64,000 bases of DNA from Nymphalis io (GCF_905147045.1 NC_065903.1:12648001-12712000); one strand, 5' to 3'; counted from the first letter of the stretch, positions 48,164 through 61,500 are shown. Notes: generated by a model not told the origin, from the letters alone. Translations and numbers: made by a program.

Positions 48164-48320
48164 TAGATGTGGCCCAGTGGCTAAAAAACTAATCGTAACT
48201 GTCGATTGTGATTTGCGATTCATAACGTGCTCGGCGGTCACGGAAAACATCGCGAGGAAACCTGTATGTGTCGGACAAAATTCTGCCTCATGTATATCCA
48301 ACCCGCGTTGGAGCTACCCG
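48164..48320 (+). repeat. SINE-B relic
   Basis: GATGTGGCCCAGTGGCTAAAA, then CGTGCTCGGCGGTCACGGAAAACATCGCGAGGAAACCTGTATGTG and AACCCGCGTTGGAG. Tail lost. Confidence 0.7.
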
Positions 48321-48964
48321 GTAGATCCAGCTGCATACTTTATCCATACACGCAGCGTGATAATTATTGGCTGTTAATTTTACATGCCCTATACAATAAG
48401 TATAGGGATACATTAGAAATATTTATTTTAGTTTCTTTGGTTGGCGGCCTATTGACAGACTATTGAATATCTAAGAACAGAGCTGATCTCTTACCATTTA
48501 GTGTACAATATGTCCGCCTTGCGTACTTAAATAAAATTAATTATAAAAAAAGGAAGCACGTGATTAAACCCTATGTATAGATTTAATTAGATTTTAAGAA
48601 CGGTTTCCATGAAATAGTACATAGGGTTATGCTAATAGCCATATTCATATTGTTGAATTTTAATGAGATAACTTGACATAAATCAGCATCACAACGCGTC
48701 ACGGCGACCGTCACTCGTGGACTGTCGTAACGCAAAATTAATCCGATTATGTTATTTGTTGACCAGAATACAAAAACCAGCATTGTGTCAATTTGTTTAA
48801 AATCAATTTATTTGTCATGGAGGATCATGGAGAATATAATTATAATTTGTAAGTAGTTCTTACTTTTGCCGTCAATAAGTAAGTGTAACGCTTCTGCGTT
48901 GGACAAAAGGATTTCAATTATGATTTTATTATAAATTTCCGATTCAATACGTTCGTCCTGCAAC

Positions 48965-49210
48965 AGATATTCTACCGCAAAACAGCAGTACTTGTTATTG
49001 TTGTGTTCCGGTTTGAAGGGTGAATGAGCCAGTGTAATTACAGGCACAAGGGACATAAAATCTTAGTTCCCAAGGTTGGTGGCGCATTGGCTGCATAAGC
49101 GATGGTTGACATTTCTTACAATGCCCATGTCTAAGGGCGTTTGGTGACCACTTCCCATCAGGTGGCCCATATGCTCGTCCGCTTTCCTATTGTATAAAAA
49201 AAAAAAAAAA
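48965..49210 (+). repeat. SINE-A, 5'-truncated
   Basis: AGATATTCTACCGCAAAACAGCAG to TATTGTATAAAAAAAAAAAAAA. Confidence 0.9.
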
Positions 49211-49941
49211 ACAAGTTATTCGTTTACAAAATAAGATCCCGTAGATTTGTTCAAGATTGCTTATTAATAAAATATTTTAACACAGAATGTGTTAATATGC
49301 ATTTAAATTGAAAAATAACTATTGGTACAATCTATATAGCGGAAACCTGTGTAACTTTATGTGCAATTTAATCCTCTATCATGACGATTCAAAAGTGCTT
49401 ATTACAGTTTAATCTATTCCTGGTGTGAGTGTAGTGAATGTGTGACTCCTTAACTCTGGGCTACAACTGAGATTTAAATAACTTTTTAATAGCCAACATG
49501 GGCCAGCCTTATCTACTAGACAGTGGACCAACGATGCTGTCAAAATAAAACAACATACGTACCCAAACTAAACAAAATTCCATTTAAAATTGTATATGGA
49601 AGTCAATTTCGAGTCCATATTATTATGCGAATATTATTGAGTATTTTTAAAACGCATGTATTATTTTTTGGACCGAAAACGTCAAGTTAAAACGAAGTTA
49701 AATATCATCGTAGCGTAAAGCGCCGTGATTGTCGCTCGCTGTCAGACGCAGACAGCCGCGAAGCGCGATCATTGATTCCGACACGAATTTATTTACATTC
49801 CACGGTTCTGAATATCGCCTGCAGGTAGACTGCCTGACGCCTATGTTACGATATACGTATTCAATTATATGGATATTTCGTAAGTCTTATTTATGAATTT
49901 TCTTTATACTGATTAAGTATGTGTTTTCAAGTTAAACAAGA

Positions 49942-50105
49942 GCCGAGACGATCTAATATAGAGCAAGTGGATCTTATTCGCAGATCGTGAGTTAAAGTCC
50001 AGGCAAGCAGCACTGCATTTTATGTCTTTTATATGAATTTTATATGTTATCTCGAGTTCAGCGGTGATGGTATATATCGTTAGGAAACCTGCACGTGTTG
50101 GAAGA
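49942..50105 (+). repeat. SINE-B relic, strongly decayed
   Basis: GAGCCGAGACGATCTAATATAG..., CCAGGCAAGCAGCACTGCATTTTATG, CTCGAGTTCAGCGGTGATGG, and GTTAGGAAACCTGCACGTG follow the SINE-B order. B-box no longer intact. Confidence 0.6.
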
Positions 50106-53100
50106 AATTCTGAAATCAGCGCGGTGTTGCGTGCACAGATCGTCGGCACTCGATCAAGTCGCGCCGCTCTACCCGCGTCGGACTTTATATCGCGTATACT
50201 CGTTGCTATCTACATCATTATAACCCTGTTGACACAATCACGGTCCCTTGGATCACTGCCTTAGAGCCTTCTGAACTCCAACGAATAGGTAAATTATAAA
50301 TGTATGTCAATAAAGAAGAAGTATGTATAGACTATTCCAAACGCAGAATTAGTAAACTTAAACAAATCTTAGATTTATATATTCGATGCGATTTGTTATA
50401 TATAATGGCTCTGCTATATAATGCACTTTAAACAGTTCTTGATTAACATAGTTTTAATTACATATACAATATTCCACTTAACTACTTATATTTTTACTTC
50501 AATTTTCTTTTAAAGTTTCGATAAGAACTTCCGATAACGACTTGAATTCTCAAGATTTATCTTTCTCTTATCTTATGGTTGGAAAATGCTAAAGGTGAGA
50601 TGGTTTTATTCAAATGACGTGAAACCTCTTTGAATGATAATATATAATTGGAGTCAAATATTTTTGACGTAAAAGAAATTAATTATCATTTTCATTTAAT
50701 TTTTTAAACCCAGGGTCCACTTTTGACACGACACGGTTGCTATTTCTATAAATTTTTTAATTTTCATTTATCATGTTTTCTGTTATTATTGTTGATTTTT
50801 TTCTAGCACATATTGTGTAGTTAATCGAATGCCTTCACAGAGTCGATGATAGAAATTACTTAAAATATAATTCTTATCATCAACACAGTGGTAATGTACA
50901 TATTTGATTATATCGGTCAATCCGCCTTTAAATATACTAAGCGTAAATAATTGGACAGATCTCAAAATGAAATAGATACACATTTCTGATGCGTTCTTCT
51001 GTGACTCTGCTTTAGATGCGTTGAGGCTTAAATCTACTGTGGAATGACGTCAGAAAACGATACTTAGAAGTTAAGTGGGAAAGAGAGCTAAATATATACT
51101 TATACGTATGTAATATGTTCAATCGTCAAAGACGGATAGTATATGTAATGGAGACCGAAAGTAAATTAATTTAAAGTTAAATATCAAACTCGTGTAACAT
51201 TTAACGCGCGTACATAAAGCACACGCACCTTTTTTACTTATACGGTAATTTAATTCAATTAATGAAAGGACAGACTTCAATTAAATCGCTATGTCCAAAG
51301 TTCCTACAAACGAAATCACGAGCCCAGCTCGTAAACATAATTTAAAACATGCGAAGGCTTCATTACCACAAAAATTTGTTTCATGTTCATTCGTTCATCT
51401 TTCCCGAGTTTCGAATTCCCTCGCAGCGACGGAGTAATTGAATGAACAAATTTTGATAAACGAAGAATTGACGAAACCCTTATCCCGAATATGATTTCTG
51501 GAAATATTTTATCTTTTCCTTTGTTACAGAGATTTCATTTGCATATTATTTTTTACAGTTGAATGAAAAAAATGGGTCGACGTAATGACTAATCTGTTTC
51601 TTATTCATAAAGGTAAGAGGTTACAGTTCTACTCTATTGGGTCGTATGTCACGGCCCAATTGTGTTATATTTTAAAGGATAGCAACGCACATGTAAGCCC
51701 TCCGTTTTTTTTTTGCACCGATTTGCAGGTGTCCAATGGCGGTGGTAGTCAGTTCCCATTAGGTGAGCCAACTGTCCGTTCGCTCCCTTATAACTTTAAA
51801 AAACCTACATAATATAGTCAACCTTTGATAATAATGGGCTTTTTCTCTAACATGCTAGGACCCTCTATCACTCCTTATTGTTTCTTGTAAATTTATCCTA
51901 ATATCTTATTACGATCCGCTAGCTACTAGATCTAGCTAGTGTTATAGCACTTAAACATTTTTTTATAATTATCACGATGTAACATGATGTTTTAAAGCTA
52001 TTTATAAGAGCCTACTTGAATAAAGAATATTTTGATTTTCATTTCGTCTTTTAACCAGCGTCTCTCGGCTCGGCTGTCTCGGCTTTATAGTAAAAACTTG
52101 CGACGCAATTCTGTAATCGATGGTTCAAAAATAAAATATCGCACATTCGTTTCTCCCAAATCTAAATGGTAATGGACCCGTCACGTGTATAAAAGGCCAG
52201 ATAATATATTCAGTGGTCATTTTTCATGGCAAAACTGTTCAATAGGGTCGCTATCCACCAGCGATCTTCTTGCCTGCTCCGTTTTTCATCAATTTCAACC
52301 CAGATGTATCACCATCGCTTAACCTGTAATATAATAATATAGGTTTAAAGATCTTTATTCCCATAAAAGACACAAGCTCGGAAACAATGAAGGTAAAGCT
52401 CAACACTTAGCATCGTAAGCTTTCAGTTATTTATCCATTCAATGTGGTTATTTTTAAAGTGGGTAGTTTTGAAAACTATGTTCCAATAGTTTAGTCTTAA
52501 ATACATTGAATGATGTAAACATTTCCTGGGTTCTGGTTTTATGTGGGTAAGACACTCGCACGTCGCGTTCGCAGTGCACGTTTACTCGTTTGCTACAACA
52601 TCAAAGGATAGGCAAGTATGGAATAAGCTGTTTAATTTTTTTTAAATATTATTATATGTATTCAATAAACAATTTCGATCTGTGTCTACTTAGCCATTAG
52701 TACAGAAAATTTCATAGCAGCCAAATATATACAAATGCAGGTGCTCCATACGACACTCTCATAGTCCGACTTGACATTTGCCTTTGCAGCACATTAACCG
52801 AGAGAGATAAGGCGTTTCCGGGGTACGGGAGTGTACGAAGTAACATTGCAAACTTGCCCGAATAAAATTCGTGACAACATCGGAGGCGCGCAGAGCTCAC
52901 AGTCGTTGAACTCGTGACCACAACAGAAGGACGACTTTTTCGAAATGTCGATAAAATTATTAAGAAAGTTACTGTGGTGGTTAAAACCTGAATAAAAAAA
53001 ATATGCGTGTATTTTATTCTACCAATAAATACGCGGATTTATTCACATGTATCATGTATTAGATTAGTGCAGAATATGGCTGAATTTCTATCACAACTTG

Positions 53101-53497
53101 TGTGTTGTGTGGAACCGGTGTGGTTTTAAAGAATAATAACATTAACCCCGTAAAGTAATTTATTTTCCAGCACGTCAGAGAAGATTAAAGAATTTATATA
53201 GAATTGAAGCGTCAATAGCGGAGACTTTACAGAACGATTGTCGTGTTTATTATTAATTTATTTGACATTGAAAATTGAAATTGTTGTTAACTATTACTAT
53301 TCGTTTACACAAAATACGTCATTATATTATAAAATACGTCATTATATTTTTAAAAATAACAATAATATCCTGGGACATTTTTCACACACGGCCATCTGAT
53401 CCCAAATTAAGCTTGTACAAAGCTTGTGCTATGGAAACCAGACAACTGATATACTTACATTTACTACTTTTCTTTTGTAAATATATACTTATTTAGA
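50106..53497. other. AT-rich spacer, little identified
   Basis: No protein gene seen. 51725-51808 holds a short poly-A retroposon tail (GGCGGTGGTAGTCAGTTCCCATTAGGTGAGCC...). 53318-53350 has a small tandem duplication of AAAATACGTCATTATATT. Confidence 0.4.
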
Positions 53498-53626
53498 TTA
53501 TTACACTCAGACTCAGGACAAATAGACATGTTCATGCACACAAATGATTGTCCTGGGTGGGAATCGAACCCACAACCTTCGGCATGATAGGCAAGTATCT
53601 ACCAACCACGCCAACCGGCTCGTCTT
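53498..53626 (-). repeat. SINE-D, tRNA-derived
   Basis: The minus strand starts GAGCCGGTTGGCGTGGTTGG (A-box) and has B-box GTGGGTTCGATTCCCACCC about 45 nt later. It then continues into a non-tRNA body (ACAATCATTTGTGTGCATGAACATG, TTTGTCCTGAGTCTGAGTGT). The head folds poorly as a tRNA, so it is not listed as a tRNA gene. Confidence 0.75.
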
Positions 53627-53898
53627 TATTATATATTTATGAGTTCAATAGTACATAGGTTGGTACAACAGTTTAACTTACTTAGCAAAACGTGGGTTAA
53701 CTATAAGCAATTACTCATTGAATAACATATGTATATAATATAATTATGTGGTAACTCTATCTGCTTCATGTACATACGTGTATGTTATGTATATTATTAT
53801 TTATGTATATATATGAATAAAATATTTTCTAATAGGCTAAAAGTAAAAAATAAATTAGTTAAATCAAGATAATATTGTCCACACGTACATAAAAAATG

Positions 53899-53971
53899 TG
53901 ATTCCGGCCAGGATCGAACTGGCGGCCTTCTGCGTGTAAAGCAGATGTGACAACCACTACACCACGGAACC
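53899..53971 (-). tRNA. tRNA-Val (anticodon TAC)
   Basis: 73 nt without CCA. Acceptor stem GGTTCCG/CGGAATC with one G-T pair, discriminator A, A-box GTGGTGTAGTGGTT, anticodon loop TTTACAC giving TAC, T-arm GCCAG-TTCGATC-CTGGC fully paired. A T-run terminator (CATTTTTTATG) follows on the minus strand. All four arms are intact and it is not fused to a SINE body. Confidence 0.92.
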
Positions 53972-54297
53972 GTATACTCGTTGTGCCAAATATCAAGTAC
54001 AGCAGCGCGAAATGTGAAAGTATCGGAATTCATTACATAGTAAGAAACACGAAGGAAATAAATAGCTCGCTATACAAATTAGTCACGTGTTACTGCGCAC
54101 GCGCACTCTTTTAATTATAACAATAATATAATATTATATAAGTTACTATTTATAATTATGATAATGTATGAAGTTTCTGGGCAGTTTATCGCAGAAGAAT
54201 TTACAATCCGAAACCGTCCCACCGATGCCGCTTTAAGATTGATAAGCTTATAGATAAAATAATAGCTTCACTTGTCTTAATTATGTAAACAAAAATA

Positions 54298-54600
54298 TAT
54301 ATTTAGCACCCAGAAGTGAAACTGATTTTTTAAATTTTATTTGATATTTAAAAATAGAACACCATCGATGTAAATAACTCCTTCAATTTCTCTTAAAAAT
54401 CCAAATAACACAAATGTGTTCATTTGTGTTATTTGGATTCACACAAATTCAACAAATCGCGCAAATAATAATTAATTTATTAACTTTACCTAACGAATAA
54501 CAAAACGGCGGTTTTAATTTAGCGCGCGTCTTTTTTTTTAACAATGCTTTCGTATCGATCAATGAGTCTCCTAGCTATATGTTATTTTATGTCGACTTTT
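54298..54600 (+). repeat. Repeat G, copy 2, with an inserted hairpin
   Basis: Diverged duplicate of 33240-33540. Within it, 54399-54438 is a perfect 18-bp inverted repeat with a 4-nt loop that copy 1 lacks: copy 1 has only the left arm part AAAATCCAAATA. Confidence 0.6.
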
Positions 54601-54679
54601 TTTCAAAGTATTTAAATTTTTTTACATTCTATGTAAAAACCGATGTTTGTAAAAAGTTTTCTATGAAAATTTATTTGTA

Positions 54680-55145
54680 CTAGGGAGAGTCTATAGAGTT
54701 CTATGGATTCGGCCCACCACGGCGACTCCATATGTCATAGTCTCCTGCTATGGAGACTATGACATATGGAGTAGAAGGAGACGGTGGAGTAGGATTTGGA
54801 GAGGGCCGATTCCACTCAGCGGAAACGACAAAGGTGTCTTCGCTCTACCACAGCCCCGATGTCCGGGGCTTTAAAGATAAGGCGTAATAGTGGAGCCGTG
54901 AATGCGTGAGATGGGACCCGCTTGTCCTATTTTATACGGGCTTGAGGATGACGATAGCCGGGATAGCCTCGTGTTGCTGTACGCACTAGCGAGGAGTGTG
55001 TGGGGGGTGATATTAACTTCCGAGAAACGTGTGGAGCAAGGGGTTGCGTGTGGTCATGCGTCATATTAACACAATCCTCAAGCCGATCCGTCGACGGCCA
55101 TCGTAGTGGTTTTAGTGGGTAAGAATCTCACATAACACTGAATTA
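54680..55145 (+). mobile_element. Probable 3' part of a non-LTR element, with hairpin
   Basis: A GC-richer block with CCCGATGTCCGGGGCTTTAAAG, GGGCTTGAGGATGACGATAGCC and an end GTGGTTTTAGTGGGTAAGAATCTCACATAAC, a style I associate with LINE 3' regions in Lepidoptera. No ORF is left. It contains a 21-bp perfect inverted repeat at 54725-54745/54752-54772. Identity is a weak inference. Confidence 0.4.
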
Positions 55146-57018
55146 AAATTAAATAGCTAGGGGGTGAATTTTCAACACGCTGTCTTAATACTAACCACGT
55201 TATATGAGAAAATGAAATGTTAATTGTAAAGGTGCATAGTATCCTTCTAGTGTCACCAACTTAATGACACTAAGTCTTCTACTAGTACGTGTTATGTTTT
55301 GTCATGAACTGTATAAAATAATAGTTTTATAGATACATTTATAAAGGTTTTATGTAAAATGTTGTTTTCATTTCCTTAGAAGAAATATTTCCTTGTGCGA
55401 AGAAACAATGTCCGGTTTCTCAATTGGTTGTTGAGTAATTTCCACCGGAACTATGCTATGTTGTTTGCGAATGTTAATATTAAAAATTTATTTAAATTAT
55501 TTAAAAAAAAAATGAATCATATGATATTAATTTTATATAAATTGAGATCTGTAAATCTAGAAAAACGTTAATTAATTATTATCAAAATCTAATATTTAAA
55601 ATTGTTCCGTATCATAATTAATGAAATACAATGATAACGATAGCGTATTATTCTATTTAATGAGGAGTAGAGAGGTTCAGTTGAGCGTTGTTGTTGTATT
55701 TACGTATGTTGTTGAAGCTTATTTTGGTAATTTTACACCCACTTTACAAAATATAAGCATTATTACATTATCTTCATTCATTCATCTTTACTTCTATTTA
55801 TTTTTATCACAACACAGTGAATATTATACTATGCATTGGCATTAACGTAAAATTTATATTGATAAATTTTACGTTGTAATAAAAACGTAGTAAAACTAAG
55901 AATTTGACTTCGGGTTATTTGACCTATATTTTAACCAAAATATTGTATTTGCAAGTTAAGTAGTTGTGATATCTAGAAAATATTATGTTATATTATATTA
56001 TATTATAGCGTTCTCAATCTACATCGCTTTAAACTTAATCCAAATTGCGATAGTGTTGACAGTTAACTTTTACTAACATACAGTTTTGACAGATAATTTT
56101 TATTAAAATATTAAGTTAATCTTGACAATTGAGTTGTTACTATTAAGCGACATTCAATTAGTATTGAAAATTGCTAATCATTAAATTATTTTTTAATAAA
56201 TACTCAAAACAATTTATGTCGAAGGTCTGATGATTGTGAATCAATACGAGATTTTATAAAAAGAAAAAAGATATAATGTTGATATCTTTTCATTTTGTGT
56301 GAATGTATAATTTAATTCGTGAAAATGTCTAATTACTGAACTTCTTAGCGATTTTTCTGAAACGAATCTACATTTCTAACTAGTACATTTAATTCAATCC
56401 TTTATAATCACAATTTCAGTAGATTTTGATTAACCTCTTAGCGTGTTGAAATCAAGCAAACGTTTTCTAATAATAGAGATTGAACTGTCATTATCGCTTG
56501 CTTTAGATGCAAATGCCTCGCTCCGGGTTGAAGATAATTAACTCTACAAACACGATCACTTCCCTCGTCCCTCGCCCCTAACACCACTCCGATCAATCGA
56601 AATTGTAACATGCAAGTCTGTAGATGTTGAGGTGATGATGTCTAGTGTTTGACAATTATTCACATTTTTAATATTGGTTTCAGATAAACCGAATGTTTTT
56701 CTTCCTTTATCTCATGACGATTTTTTATAATAACAAGAAATTCTTGTGAAGTGATAAAAAGTGTTTAATTCTCAGTGGCCAATAGTATTTTATCGAATCA
56801 TTTTAGAATTCAAAATACACGTACAATACGTTATGTTAATATGTTTTAAATTACAATATCTTAGGTTACTATGTATATTTAAAGTTTAGTTTTTTAATCA
56901 AACGTATCTTGCAGTACATTTTTAAATAAACTTATTATATTTAATTTTTTTTCTAAAAAATTATAAGAAATCTCTTAGAATTTTTATTTGAACTAAGTGT
57001 GGATGAAAATCTAACTCA
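55146..57018. other. AT-rich spacer
   Basis: Nothing recognisable beyond short AT-rich simple sequence (for example around 55985-56005). Confidence 0.4.
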
Positions 57019-57116
57019 TGTATCCACCAGGCAGCAATGGAGCAGCGTGGATGAGTAAACTCCATACCCTTTCCTTAAAAAGGCCTTAGCCCAACAGTGG
57101 GACATTTACAGACGTT
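57019..57116 (+). repeat. SINE-B tail fragment
   Basis: GTATCCACCAGGCAGCAATGGAGCAGCGTGG to AGGCCTTAGCCCAACAGTGGGACATTTACAG. Confidence 0.78.
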
Positions 57117-57755
57117 ACTTTTTACGACTAGTTCTTGGAATCATGTTCTGCAAATTTGTAGTGACCAAAAATAAATTCGTTTCTGTATTTTAATTTCACC
57201 GAGTTTAGTTTTGTCAGCAAACGATAAAAAGTACACTGAGAGAAAATGCTTATGTATTGTTCCGTGAAAAGTAAATATATTTGATAAGCACCGACTGTTA
57301 TTTACTGCTGATATATTTTTCTTTTTAATATACTTTATTCTATTAAGAGCGTCTAACAATGCTTGGCAGTCTTAATATTTATGTTACGCATAAAAAACGT
57401 CGCGTCACGTTCTTGTAGCGTATATTTGAAGCGAGTCCTGCTTGCAGCTAGGCAAAATATACACACGCTATTTACATTCTAAATAAAATTTGCACAAGGC
57501 ATATTATACAGTGAAACTATATACTGTACGTGCTATTTGTGGAGCGAAATGCTAATGTTTAATGAGTTATTTTGTTGTGAGGAATGGGGGAGTGAGACTT
57601 AGCTCACATATTTTATGCAGAAATATTAAATATACAAAGACTTGTATATTTAACATGTGGATAATTTTGAAGGAAACTTCGGGTGCGAAGAGGGTAATAT
57701 TTCAAGGTTAAATTGTATTATATTCATTAATTTTTTTCTATTTATATAATACAGA

Positions 57756-57986
57756 TACCCATCCCACGATAGTGATTATTAAAATATCCCTTACATCGCC
57801 AATGCGCCACCAACCTTGGGAACTAAGTTGTTATGTTCTTTTTGCATAAAGTTACACTGGCTGGCTCCGCATTCCAACCGGAACACAACAATACTTAGTA
57901 TTGCTGTTTAGCGCTAGAATATATGACGGGTGAGTATATACGGGTGGTACCAACCCCGAGGAGCTTGCCCAATGCTCTACCACCAA
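57756..57986 (-). repeat. SINE-A, truncated at the poly-A side
   Basis: CCCTTACATCGCCAATGCGCCACCAACCTTGGGAAC through CTCTACCACCAAG. Diverged, with an extra ACGGGTGAGTATAT in place of the usual GATGAGTGGG. Confidence 0.85.
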
Positions 57987-58254
57987 GTAAAACGTTAAAT
58001 GTGTACAACGTTTCTGTATGTCATATTTCCTTACAATGTGTCAATTTCTGTCACGTGTGTCGTGTACTGAGTTGTACAAACTGAAATTTAGCTGGCATAG
58101 AGTCGAGAATATTAACATTGTATTGCATTGCCAGGATGATTTTAGTCTCAACAGATTATGCCCCAAATATATCACATATATTTCTATATAACACCTTTTT
58201 ACTGACTATAGTTTGACAACTATACATACGTTTGACAACTATGTGATATTCAGT

Positions 58255-58563
58255 AACAGCTCATAAATGTCCCACTGGCGGGCTAAGGCCTTCTCTCCTC
58301 TATCTGAGGAGAATGTTATGGAGCTCATTCCACCACGCTGCTCCAATGCGGGTTGGTGGAATACACATGTGACACAATTTCAGTGAAATTAGACACAAGC
58401 AAGTTTCCTGACGATGTTTTTCTTCATCGTCAAGCGGGAGAGGAATTAGAATCATCATAAAAATCAGTGGTGCTTGCCCGGCTTTAAACCCACGATCATC
58501 AGTTACGATTTCCGCGTTCTAATCACTGTGCCATCTCGGCTTCCACTGGGCCATCTCGGCTTG
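58255..58563 (-). repeat. SINE-B, full length, with duplicated head end
   Basis: AACAGCTCATAAATGTCCCACTGGC to the head. The last bases of the head (CCATCTCGGCTT) occur twice, separated by CCACTGGG, so the tRNA-like start is partly duplicated. Confidence 0.88.
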
Positions 58564-61500
58564 TGATATTAAGCAGTAGCAACTTAAGATGGAACGCGCT
58601 TGCCTACAAGATTCTTCGGTTGTAATACTAAGGAAATAGACACGCGGGAAATACATTTCAAATCCTGCCTATGTGTATTAACTAGAAGTTTACGTTGGGA
58701 GCTATGTGTCTAAGATGTGGATGATTTACTTCATCACATATTAACAATTAACCAGATCAAACAAAAAAATATAAATTACATTTTCATAGCACCTTAAACT
58801 AAATATGTTTAATAAATACAATAGAAACTTTATATTAATATAATATATAATATAGTACTTAGTTTCATTTCAGTAACAATTATAATACACTCCGTCCAGC
58901 GCTGCAGCTGACATTGCAGCGAGTGCCGACACTGTCTTTATTAAGCCAAGCAAAGCGCTTAACTTGCGCTTAATTAGATCAGATCAGGTTATCTCGATGA
59001 AATCTTTAAAAGCGTCGTGAAATTTAGCCATTTCCCTGGCACTAAGCTGGCTTACATCTTATACAGTACCTTAGCATAATAGAGTAATATAGGAGGGAGA
59101 GTCAGAATGTGTTGTTTATATATAATAAATAAATAAAAATAAATAAATAAATAAATATTTAATTTTAGGTGTAATTACTATTTCACCCGTGTTTTAGGGG
59201 AGGAGGGTAGGTATATAAGTTTAATACTAGCCGCTTTGGGGTTCAAGCTTCATAACAATTTCGTCAAAATTTATTTGTTAAGCAGTGAAAGCGTCTCTTA
59301 CGCAGACATAATGTTAGGCAGATAGAGTTAGTTTCATTTATTGATTGGTAAATATAAAACCAACTTATAGTCGAACAACCTGACCAAAGAAAGATACACA
59401 AACATCCTGAGGAGTCTCGAGCTCCAAGGTTACAAAAATTAACCATCATTTTTTAAATAATTAATAAAAATTTTAAAGGAATGAGTGGAATTAAGGTAAA
59501 AAACCTCTGGCTATGTCACCTGTCCTTTTGTTCATATATATTACTCGATATATTTGGTAATTGTGTAGAGGTATAAAAAATACAGATTTTAATATAATGA
59601 AAGCTGATTAAACAAAAGATTTGTATTCAAAGTTTAAATGTAGATTATCATAGTTCCTCGCATAATCGTGGTAGCTTTCTTGCAGCGAGTTACAAGTCAC
59701 CGCTGTCGCCTCGCACTCATATACGGAGTTAGTCTAACTTTAAATAGGGTATGAATATTTTAAAAGTTCAACACACGCTTGGAACATATTTTAACATTTC
59801 TACAAACCGTTTAAATTGAATTTAACACTCAACGATAATAAAATTACAGTTTTCGAATTGTAATTCCGGCTAACAATTGTGCTCGCTGGCTTAATTTAAC
59901 TTGGTGGTTGTTAGCGGTGATGGGGGCGGTGTAGTTACGGGGCGGGGGAGGGGCAGGTCACGTGGGCGACTGAGATTGAGCCAAGGTTTTAGGCTCTGAC
60001 AGTGTTTACTTATACTAATAACTTGGGGTCGTCTTCGAATTTAAACGTCACATATCATAAGTAAAATATTAAACTTCAAATTAAATATGTGTATTGCTCG
60101 ATTACAAATTCTATGATATCACTCTGTGTGTGTGTGTCGTAATGTAAATATTATCGGGATCGCGTACATAAAATTATTTTCAACAAGAATAGAATTGTAT
60201 TGATTAGGAATCATATCCTTAATACTCACACAAACCTATATTTTATACATGTAATAAATACGATTACAAATACGTAAAGCCGTTAAATTAACGTCGTGAT
60301 AATATCGTTACAAAACCCATTGTTAAGTAAGTATTACAAGAATATCTTTACTTTGATTGAGGTAAATTAATCCAAAGCTTGTGTGTAAGGTGTAACATAA
60401 TAGATAATGCTTCGATAAGTTGAAAGTTATTACAATGGTGACAGTTCATGGTGGAATTCCAACAGAAAAACAAAGTCAAGTAATACGATTTCAATTTAGT
60501 TGTTTACTTACTTTTAGTTACGTCAACAATGAAAAGTTTATTTCTCGAATTTCACGTTTAAAAGGAAACAGGAAGGAGATTGATCGCTGCGATCGAGAGT
60601 TTTATCACGTTGAGAGCTTTAAGACGAGATGGGACATTGACTGTGAGTGAACATAGACAGTGTGATTCTAACACTCTACAGTGTTATTATTTATATATGT
60701 TCACATAAAACATTAAAAACAACCTAACAAAAAAAAAACTTAAAGTAAGAGTGTACGCTGTATCCTAAAAAAGGGTCTACTGAACTATTGGGTATTGGGA
60801 GTAATTTGATCGTTATGTTACCTCCACAGCGATCGTGATTCTTGATGACGTCTTCTTGAAATTTATGTGCTAGTTTCGAGCACAGCTTAGACGGTCCAAT
60901 TTAGTCCAATTACCAACAGTCTCAATATACCATAGTGGTTCGTATAATTCTCATCGTCAGTAGCAGTCCGATGTTGGGAAGTCCGTGTTACATTTCCGTT
61001 CCTCTGAAAATACCAGATCTCCCACAGGTCGTGTTGTCGTGCCATTGTACTACGAGACCGAGGGAATAGCACTATTCCCTTGGTTCGCACTCGAACAAGT
61101 ATACATATAGATAGTTAGCAGCAGCTATAATCAATCTCAAATACTAGCAGATAGCTAGTATTTGAGATTTGAGATATTGAGATTATATTAATATTATGTG
61201 AAGTAGAAAAAAATAATTTACCAAAACTAGTTTGAGTAGGTACCCATTACCAGTATGCTAATGTAACAAAAAGCTGGAGTATATTAACCGCCGGCCATAG
61301 TACACTTACATATGAAATGAGTTGAACGAGATATTTTTTGCACAAGTTTGTAGAGCTCGTGAACTGCTCGCTTTGTGAGCGCACAGCAAGGCTAGGTTTT
61401 AATTTAGGTCTTTAGAGAATTACTGAATATTTGATAACTATCTAACGAGCTGGAATTCGGAGCATGTGGGACTCTGCTCATTTTACATATTTAATTTCTT

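Noticed and set aside
52712..52921. Minus-strand 69-aa ORF with a slightly higher GC content
   Set aside because: It might be a transposon remnant, but I could not tie it to any family or to another copy in this window.
53498..53626. Second tRNA gene next to tRNA-Val
   Set aside because: A and B boxes are good, but the sequence continues into a SINE-like body and the stems pair poorly, so it is called a tRNA-derived SINE.
60420..60650. 76-aa ORF
   Set aside because: No domain, splice context or repeat support; treated as chance.
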